Positions 6,988 through 9,696 of a stretch of 9,696 nucleotides of DNA are shown here, one piece after another (position 1 is the stretch's first letter; each line of letters begins with the position of its first letter). The position numbers and the translations under genes were made by a program. This stretch comes from Planctomycetota bacterium (GTDB lineage: Bacteria; Planctomycetota; Phycisphaerae; WQYP01): positions 1-9,696 of the forward strand of contig JAJYGE010000560.1 of the NCBI GenBank assembly GCA_021785155.1. Direction: 5' to 3'. Under the pieces are notes generated by a model that was given only the letters and a program-made list of their open reading frames with translations, ran no database searches and had not been told where the DNA came from.

Positions 6988-7339
6988 TGCTTAATGACCC
7001 GCGAACAGGCGTCAAAATAATCTTGTGAGGCCCTTTTCAAGGTTCGCTGTTGATGCACCTCTCCCACATTATACCATCGGGCCCGTAACTTCCTGTCGGG
7101 CGGGAATCGCATAGGGCGTGGTGATTTTTCCGGGCGAACGGCGAAATCAACAGCATAAATGCCGGCGATTAGGAAGGGTTCGTCCTGGAAACTCGCACCC
7201 CGGACCCCTGGTTCGAATTTATTGCCACGCCCATCGCATCTTGCCTCTCAATACAGGCTTGACGCCACATGGACCACGATGTAACGTTTGGTTGCCGGTT
7301 AAGAGATCGACCCGAACGAATATATGTTATCGAGGCCCT
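6988..7339. other. 352-base divergent intergenic region
   Basis: This lies between the - strand BolA-like gene and the + strand slipin gene, so it must hold both promoters. An in-frame extension of the slipin frame reaches back to 7118 but encodes no membrane segment or recognisable domain, so it is treated as noncoding. A GCCCG/CGGGC stem with an 11-base loop lies around 7080-7100. A GGTTCGAAT near 7210 resembles a tRNA T-loop but has no tRNA around it. Otherwise I see nothing. Confidence 0.5.
7259..7287 (+). promoter_or_regulatory. candidate slipin promoter
   Basis: TTGACG (7259-7264) is a 5/6 match to the -35 consensus. After 17 bases comes TAACGT (7282-7287), a poor -10 match. Transcription would begin about 45 bases before the slipin ATG. 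The -35 is good and the -10 weak, so this is tentative. Confidence 0.3.
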
Positions 7340-8146
7340 ATGACCACTCTCATAATCGTTACCGTTGGAATTATCGCTGTGATACTCCTGACAGGCGTTC
7401 GTATAGCGCAGGAATACCAGCGTGGCGTGGTATTCCGCCTGGGCCGGTTCACCGGCTTACGTGGCCCGGGATTATATTGGATACTACCGCTGGGAATTGA
7501 GAGCTCAACCACAATTGACATACGCACCCGCACCGTATCCGCCGAACAACAGGAGACGATCACACGCGACAGCGTAACAATACGTGTTAACGCCGTTCTC
7601 TGGTATCGGATTACAGAAGCCTCAAGGGCTGTTATTGAAGTTGCTGATGCTTCCTCCGCGGTTTATCAATTGGCGTTGACCAGTCTCCGTAACATCATCG
7701 GCCGACATGATCTTGACGAAGTGCTGCAGGAGCGGGACAAGATCAACGGTCTGTTGCGCGAAAACATGATCACCTCCACCGTCCCATGGGGAATTACGGT
7801 GGAACGCTTTGAAATGAAGGATGTGGAATTGCCTGAAGCAATGCAGCAGGTCATGGCCATGCAGGCCGAGGCTATACGGGAAAAACGGGCGCGCATTATA
7901 AAGGCGGAAGCGGAGTTGGAAGCGTCCAAGAAACTCAGCGACGCCGCCCAGCAGATGGCCAATAACCCGGTTGCCATTGAGCTGCGACGCATGCAGATGG
8001 TGACGGAAGTTGGGGCCGAGAATAACAGCACGACCGTTTTAATGATTCCATCTGATTTTGTCACACTTTCACAAAGCTTCAGTAATTACCTGCGGCAGCA
8101 TACTTCCGGGCGCACCACAAGCCCGGAAAACAAAACCGACCAATGA
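7340..8146 (+). CDS. slipin/stomatin-like SPFH-domain membrane protein
   Basis: The 268-residue protein starts with one membrane segment (about residues 3-19, LIIVTVGIIAVILLTG). The stomatin signature follows: EYQRGVVFRLGRFTGLRGPG at 25-44, then IDIRTRTVSAEQQETITRD. The SPFH/band 7 domain runs to about 190. An alanine- and glutamate-rich coiled-coil segment includes AEAIREKRARIIKAEAELEA. The end, STTVLMIPSDFV, matches slipin C-termini. Slipins form oligomeric assemblies on the inner membrane and are thought to organise membrane microdomains or assist proteolysis. Bacterial slipins are often encoded next to an NfeD partner; none is visible here. ATG 7340 is chosen because it directly precedes the membrane segment and has GAGG (7332-7335) upstream. 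The longer frame from 7118 adds 74 residues of unlikely sequence. The gene ends 15 bases from the convergent hepT stop, with no terminator between. Confidence 0.93.
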   Translation: MTTLIIVTVGIIAVILLTGVRIAQEYQRGVVFRLGRFTGLRGPGLYWILPLGIESSTTIDIRTRTVSAEQQETITRDSVTIRVNAVLWYRITEASRAVIEVADASSAVYQLALTSLRNIIGRHDLDEVLQERDKINGLLRENMITSTVPWGITVERFEMKDVELPEAMQQVMAMQAEAIREKRARIIKAEAELEASKKLSDAAQQMANNPVAIELRRMQMVTEVGAENNSTTVLMIPSDFVTLSQSFSNYLRQHTSGRTTSPENKTDQ

Positions 8147-8161
8147 GTTCCGATCGCGGCT

Positions 8162-8545
8162 CTAAGTCTGACCTGTTGCAGGATGACCTGCTCCAGCCGC
8201 GGGGTCGGCAAGACTCGGGAGAATCAGCGGTTCAATAGCGGCGATCAGACCGCCGAGGTCCTCCCGAACAATAGCCCATATCTTGGGCGACTCGATGCCG
8301 GGATAGTCATGCGCCAGGCGGTGCCGCAGCGCAATGAGTTTCGACCATGGAACCCTTGGGTGGCTCGCCCGAAACTCCGCGGACAGCTTCCCGGCTGCCT
8401 CGCCGATAACCAGGAGAGAATATTGCGTAGCTTGCTGTAGCTTCAGATCACCCGAAAACAGTTCCCAAGTTACCCCGGTGTTAAAGGCGCAAGCTCGCTT
8501 GGCGTAGGTCAGAATATCTAATAATAATGCGTTATCACGATTCAA
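8162..8545 (-). CDS. hepT: HEPN-domain toxin HepT (DUF86), RNase of a HEPN/MNT pair
   Basis: HepT toxins are small all-helical HEPN RNases held inactive by an MNT-domain nucleotidyltransferase. The 127-residue protein has the family start (MNRDNALLLDILTYAKRA), the central IGEAAGKLS helix and the HEPN motif RHRLAHDY. That is RX4HXY with R74, H79 and Y81. R and H form the RNase active site, and the Tyr is the residue adenylylated by MntA in characterised pairs. The start codon is TTG at 8545, chosen because it gives the canonical N-terminus and has AGGG 6 bases upstream. It overlaps the end of mntA by 11 bases, implying translational coupling. The tail after about residue 110 is rich in Ala, Gly and Pro and looks disordered. 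It converges with the slipin gene. Confidence 0.92.
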   Translation of the reverse strand: MNRDNALLLDILTYAKRACAFNTGVTWELFSGDLKLQQATQYSLLVIGEAAGKLSAEFRASHPRVPWSKLIALRHRLAHDYPGIESPKIWAIVREDLGGLIAAIEPLILPSLADPAAGAGHPATGQT

Positions 8546-8867
8546 AGATCACCCTGGCTGATTCCAGAATTTCCCGGCGACGAATGTAGTTTTCCGATTG
8601 CTCAACCGCCCGCCGACTCACGAGGTCAACACGCCGCCCAAGCAACTGACTAAAGGATTCTTGCAGATCGTAGTATTTCCCGGCCCAAGGGCCGGTATCG
8701 TCGTTCTCGAAGGTAACCAGCAGGTCCAAGTCGCTCTCGGGACCAAAATCCTCGCGGAGCGCTGAGCCGAAGGCGCATAATTCACGAACGCCATAGGATC
8801 GGCATAAAGCCCCAATCCGCGCCAGCGGCAGGTCAATCTTCAGGTTATCGGGACTGGCCAAGATCAT
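8535..8867 (-). CDS. mntA: MNT-domain antitoxin MntA (minimal nucleotidyltransferase)
   Basis: This is a 110-residue minimal nucleotidyltransferase of the DNA polymerase beta superfamily. It carries the exact family motif GSX10DXD: G34-S35, then D46 and D48 (FGSALRED...SDLDLLV), with a third acidic residue at D81 in GRRVDLVS. In HEPN/MNT modules it transfers AMP to the toxin tyrosine and neutralises it. All catalytic residues are present, so it should be active. ATG 8867 has no Shine-Dalgarno sequence, but a promoter-like element ends 6 bases upstream, suggesting a leaderless message. It precedes and overlaps hepT, the gene order antitoxin then toxin. It has the same base composition as its neighbours and no flanking repeats that would show recent insertion. 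Confidence 0.92.
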   Translation of the reverse strand: MILASPDNLKIDLPLARIGALCRSYGVRELCAFGSALREDFGPESDLDLLVTFENDDTGPWAGKYYDLQESFSQLLGRRVDLVSRRAVEQSENYIRRREILESARVIFES

Positions 8868-8873
8868 AACTTA

Positions 8874-8902
8874 ATTTTATTCCAAATCGCCCGCAACGCC
8901 AA
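8874..8902 (-). promoter_or_regulatory. promoter of the mntA-hepT operon, probably leaderless
   Basis: On the - strand TTGGCG (8897-8902; 4/6 to -35) and TAAAAT (8874-8879; 5/6 to -10) are separated by the ideal 17 bases. The -10 ends only 6 bases before ATG 8867, so transcription would start at or next to the start codon. This agrees with the missing ribosome site. Confidence 0.5.
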
Positions 8903-9131
8903 GGGACAGCATATCGCATAACCTCGTTATCACCGCTTAATGGCGGAAATTCAACCATGATATGGTGTAATTTCAACCCGTGATTCCGTGACTGTTTCTG
9001 TCGAATTAAACTGCCCCGGACCGCCTCCGCACCCCCTCCCACGCGACATCCACATCGTCTGGCTGACAGATTTCTTGCTCTTCATCATAGATGGGGATAC
9101 TGTGACGTGCATGTTGCGTTGCCGATTTTGC

Positions 9132-9696
9132 ATGATGGAATTTGTCTACCGGGCGTTTCTCGGCATTCTGCTTTTGGCGGCAACGGCCACGCCCGCGATG
9201 GGTGCTGACACGCCCGATGGCCGGGCGGCTATCGCGTTGGCCGATCATATCGTGCCGCATGTAAATTCATGGGCGACGCTCCAAATTGCCTTGCCGCGCA
9301 TCGCAGGTCGAAGTATCAGCGTGGCCATTGAAGATGGTCGAGGTGGGCCGATTGTCCGTCGGCGGCTTAGGATATTTCGTCGGCACATTCTTATGCCATT
9401 ACCTTATATTGCCGGTGCCGGAGGGTTAGGTGGGAATTGGCCGGTGATCGTCAAGATTGGTCGGGCGGGGAAAATATTGCGCGTGTTGCATCTTGGCGTT
9501 GAACTGCCCTTAGCCGGTGCGACCCACGCCGCGACTATTGCGGTTCCCCACGTCATGACATCACAATTCGGCGCGCTTACCAAGGCCTTTAACCGGCGGC
9601 TGACACCGGTGTTTTTCTCGCGGCACCAATTCGCATTATCACCGGTGCTTAATTTAGCCTCTTGCCGATGGATGCTGCTGAGTCCAGCAACAGCAC
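9132..9696 (+). CDS. unrecognised exported protein, 5' part (runs off the window)
   Basis: The frame is open from 8961 to the right edge with no stop, giving at least 188 residues from ATG 9132. The N-terminus is a signal peptide: FLGILLLAATATPAMGA with likely cleavage after the final AMGA. The following ~160 residues are rich in hydrophobic and basic residues and suggest beta strands. I recognise no domain or catalytic motif. The start is uncertain. ATG 9132 and 9135 lie nearest the signal peptide but lack ribosome sites. ATG 9111 adds an Arg-containing N end. GTG 9102 has GGGGA (9093-9097) 4 bases upstream. It is divergent from mntA-hepT. It is probably periplasmic or secreted; the function is unknown. 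Confidence 0.7.
   Translation, partial: MMEFVYRAFLGILLLAATATPAMGADTPDGRAAIALADHIVPHVNSWATLQIALPRIAGRSISVAIEDGRGGPIVRRRLRIFRRHILMPLPYIAGAGGLGGNWPVIVKIGRAGKILRVLHLGVELPLAGATHAATIAVPHVMTSQFGALTKAFNRRLTPVFFSRHQFALSPVLNLASCRWMLLSPATA

Noticed and set aside
7190..7230. tRNA-like GGTTCGAAT (T-loop motif)
   Set aside because: The flanking bases do not form a T-stem and no acceptor, D or anticodon arm can be assembled around it.
7118..7339. N-terminal extension of the slipin frame (74 residues)
   Set aside because: The extension precedes the natural membrane-anchor start at 7340, has no domain, and the start at 7340 has its own GAGG site.
9006..9260. An 84-residue - strand frame opposite the exported protein
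   Set aside because: It is antisense to the signal-peptide-bearing gene, rich in Arg, Gln and His as expected of a shadow frame, and has no motif.

Overview
The window looks like ordinary bacterial chromosome of middling to high GC. It carries one core housekeeping gene (lepA, translation factor EF4) surrounded by accessory genes. The mix suggests a planctomycete, perhaps Phycisphaerae-like: a large secreted family 31 glycosidase, an unknown secreted protein, weak or short-spaced Shine-Dalgarno sites and structured intergenic regions. This placement is an inference from gene content, not from a marker tree. No rRNA, tRNA, CRISPR array or intact mobile element is visible.

Layout. Bases 2-196 hold the 3' end of an unidentified + strand frame. 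At 304-1251 is an APH/homoserine-kinase-type protein whose catalytic residues all appear substituted, so it is probably a pseudokinase. It is followed 67 bases later by lepA (1319-3106). lepA converges on a long - strand gene for a secreted GH31 glycosidase (3376-5964). The 269-base gap between them holds several short hairpins. Upstream of the glycosidase is a leader of about 140 bases with a perfect TATAAT, a hairpin and a palindrome.

Bases 6001-6459 show no convincing gene. At 6460-6975 (- strand) is a small protein whose core resembles the BolA fold but lacks the usual histidines. It is divergent from a slipin/stomatin-like membrane protein (7340-8146, +). The slipin converges, with only 15 bases between stop codons, on a HEPN/MNT toxin-antitoxin pair (hepT 8162-8545, mntA 8535-8867, both -). 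mntA is written upstream of hepT, the genes overlap by 11 bases, and a promoter placed to give a leaderless mntA transcript lies just before it. From about 9132 to the right edge runs the start of a + strand gene for an unrecognised exported protein.

How the genes fit together. The only clear functional unit is the hepT/mntA pair, where MntA is expected to adenylylate HepT and silence its RNase activity. The kinase-like gene and lepA are co-oriented and may be co-transcribed. The other genes look independently expressed. I see no new multi-gene system. The most notable single items are the degenerate kinase, the unusual BolA-like protein and the leader of the glycosidase gene.
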